Shown here: piece after piece, positions 6,085 to 7,091 of the stretch
How positions within the stretch are numbered: the stretch's first letter is position 1
Layout of the letters: every line of letters begins with the position of its first letter
NCBI GenBank assembly: GCA_949744025.1
Contig: CATJWA010000113.1
Coordinates: 1-7,091, forward strand
Reading direction: 5' to 3'
Length of the DNA: 7,091 nt
From: an uncultured Eubacteriales bacterium
GTDB taxonomy: Bacteria; Bacillota; Clostridia; Oscillospirales; Oscillospiraceae
Notes under the pieces: model-generated
What the model was told of the DNA's origin: nothing
The model's input: the letters and a program-made list of their open reading frames with translations, nothing else
The model's database searches: none
Position numbers and translations under genes: made by a program

Positions 6085-6485
6085 GCGATTATCTGAATGT
6101 GAAGATGCCGGAGCAGGATATTGCAACAATATCAACGCTCGGACTGGCCCACGTCGGCGACGGGGTGTATGAGCTTATGGTCCGCTCCTGGATAGCCTGC
6201 CGCGGACGGCTGACCTCCTCGGGACTGCACCGAGAGACTGTGAAATATGTCCGCGCGCCGGCGCAGGCCGAGGCTGTGGAGCGCATATCGAATATGCTTA
6301 CCGACGCTGAGCGCGCAGTTTACCGGCGCGGCCGCAACGCGCATGTGAATTCAGTGCCAAAAAACGCTCAGGTAGGACAGTACCATGCCGCAACGGGGCT
6401 TGAATGCCTTTTCGGCTGGCTGTATCTGCACGGTGAGCACGCAAGGCTCAACGAACTTTTTGAAACGATAATGGAGAATGAGTAA
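6081..6485 (+). CDS. mrnC: Mini-ribonuclease III (23S rRNA maturation)
   Basis: A 134-residue protein starting at GTG 6081, whose GTGA overlaps the ftsK stop. A longer TTG frame from 6072 would add three residues but has no usable ribosome binding site spacing. It is a stand-alone RNase III catalytic domain lacking the double-stranded RNA-binding domain, as in the mini-III family (B. subtilis MrnC is slightly longer). Visible hallmarks are LGLAHVGDGVYELMVRS (residues 20-36) with the metal-binding D27, RRGRNAHVNSVPKNAQVGQY (82-101), and ATGLECLFGWLYL (104-116) with E108 as the second acidic catalytic position. Mini-III acts as a dimer and trims the paired ends of 23S rRNA precursor in the cytoplasm. 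A common mrnC neighbour in other Firmicutes is cysS; here it lies between ftsK and rqcH, and its TAA overlaps the next ATG, so translation is probably coupled. Confidence 0.93.
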   Translation: MSDYLNVKMPEQDIATISTLGLAHVGDGVYELMVRSWIACRGRLTSSGLHRETVKYVRAPAQAEAVERISNMLTDAERAVYRRGRNAHVNSVPKNAQVGQYHAATGLECLFGWLYLHGEHARLNELFETIMENE

Positions 6486-7091
6486 TGCCGCTTGACAGTG
6501 TTGCCGTGTCCGCGCTCACACAGGAGCTGCGCGGACGGATATGCGGAGGAAAAATAGATAAGGTACAGCAGCCGGAGCGGGACACGGTGCTGCTGACAAT
6601 AAGGGGCAGCGGCGGAAGCTGCCGTTTGGCCGTGTGCGGCGGCGTGGGAAACGCGCGCGTGCACATAACCGAGTCAGGCTTTGAAAACCCGCAGCAGCCG
6701 CCCATGTTCTGCATGCTCCTGCGCAAGCATCTTGTGGGCGCGCGGATTGCCGCGCTGACGCAGCCTGAGCGGGAGAGGCTGATAATCCTTGAGCTGGACG
6801 CATATGACGAAATGGGCGTGCCGGTAAAAAAGCGCCTTGCCGTGGAGATGATAGGCCGGGGCACGAACATAATACTTATCGGCCCCGACGGCCGGATAAT
6901 CGATTGCCTGCGCCGCGTGGACAGCGAGATGAGCTCCCTGCGCCAAGTGCTGCCGGGGCTTGTCTACCGTCTGCCAATAAACCAGACCAAGCCGGACTTT
7001 TTCGCTCTTGACAGCTCCGAGCGCCGTGAATTGTGGAATGCGCGTGACGTGAGCCAGCCGCCGGAGAAGTGGCTGCTGGACAGCTTTTCCT
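6485..7091 (+). CDS. rqcH: RqcH / NFACT-family ribosome quality control protein, N-terminal part
   Basis: ATG at 6485 shares a base with the mrnC stop (TAATG), with GGAG 8 bases upstream. The frame is open to the right edge, giving 202 residues of a protein usually near 570-590. The sequence matches the NFACT-N domain: MPLD start, GGKIDKVQQPERD (21-33), ARVHITESGFENPQQPPMFC (57-76), MLLRKHLVGARI (77-88), VEMIGRGTNIIL (120-131) and VLPGLVYRLP (155-164). RqcH binds 50S subunits obstructed by peptidyl-tRNA and recruits tRNA-Ala to add C-terminal alanine tails that mark stalled products for degradation. Older annotations call the family fibronectin-binding protein FbpA. Where B. subtilis RqcH has the functionally important Asp97-Arg98, this protein appears to have E97-R98, a conservative change. 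The coiled-coil and NFACT-R regions lie beyond the window. Confidence 0.93.
   Translation, partial: MPLDSVAVSALTQELRGRICGGKIDKVQQPERDTVLLTIRGSGGSCRLAVCGGVGNARVHITESGFENPQQPPMFCMLLRKHLVGARIAALTQPERERLIILELDAYDEMGVPVKKRLAVEMIGRGTNIILIGPDGRIIDCLRRVDSEMSSLRQVLPGLVYRLPINQTKPDFFALDSSERRELWNARDVSQPPEKWLLDSFS

Overview
The window looks like chromosomal DNA from a GC-rich member of the Clostridia, perhaps a gut Oscillospiraceae-like lineage. This is inferred from strong AGGAGG-type ribosome binding sites, alanine-rich clostridial-type lipoproteins, a mini-RNase III (essentially a Firmicutes/cyanobacterial protein) and an RqcH homologue. Isoleucine is often encoded by ATA despite the GC-rich sequence. 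Genus-level placement is not possible from sequence reading alone. No phage, transposon, CRISPR, tRNA or rRNA signal was seen.

Layout. Positions 1-2158, minus strand: three consecutive genes for exported proteins, transcribed right to left. They are a repeat-rich lipoprotein (983-2158), a lipoprotein with a proline-rich tether (266-919), and a Sec-secreted protein cut by the window edge (1-219). Gaps are 63 and 46 bases, each gene has a good Shine-Dalgarno, and they probably form one transcript. Positions 2159-2505: a divergent intergenic region with candidate promoters on both strands, a 19-base inverted repeat on the putative lipoprotein promoter, and a 68-base imperfect inverted repeat of unknown role. 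Positions 2506-7091, plus strand: a tightly packed housekeeping operon uppP-ftsK-mrnC-rqcH (9-base gap, 4-base overlap, 1-base overlap), with rqcH running off the right end.

How the genes work together. UppP recycles the undecaprenyl lipid carrier for peptidoglycan and other envelope polymers. FtsK/SpoIIIE pumps DNA at the division septum. Mini-RNase III trims 23S rRNA precursors, and RqcH acts on stalled 50S subunits. The operon therefore couples envelope/division functions with ribosome maturation/quality control. The minus-strand genes are accessory surface proteins with no assignable function; they are the least explained part of the window. No clear new multi-gene system is evident. The best leads are the lipoprotein cluster and the structured intergenic region that may control it.
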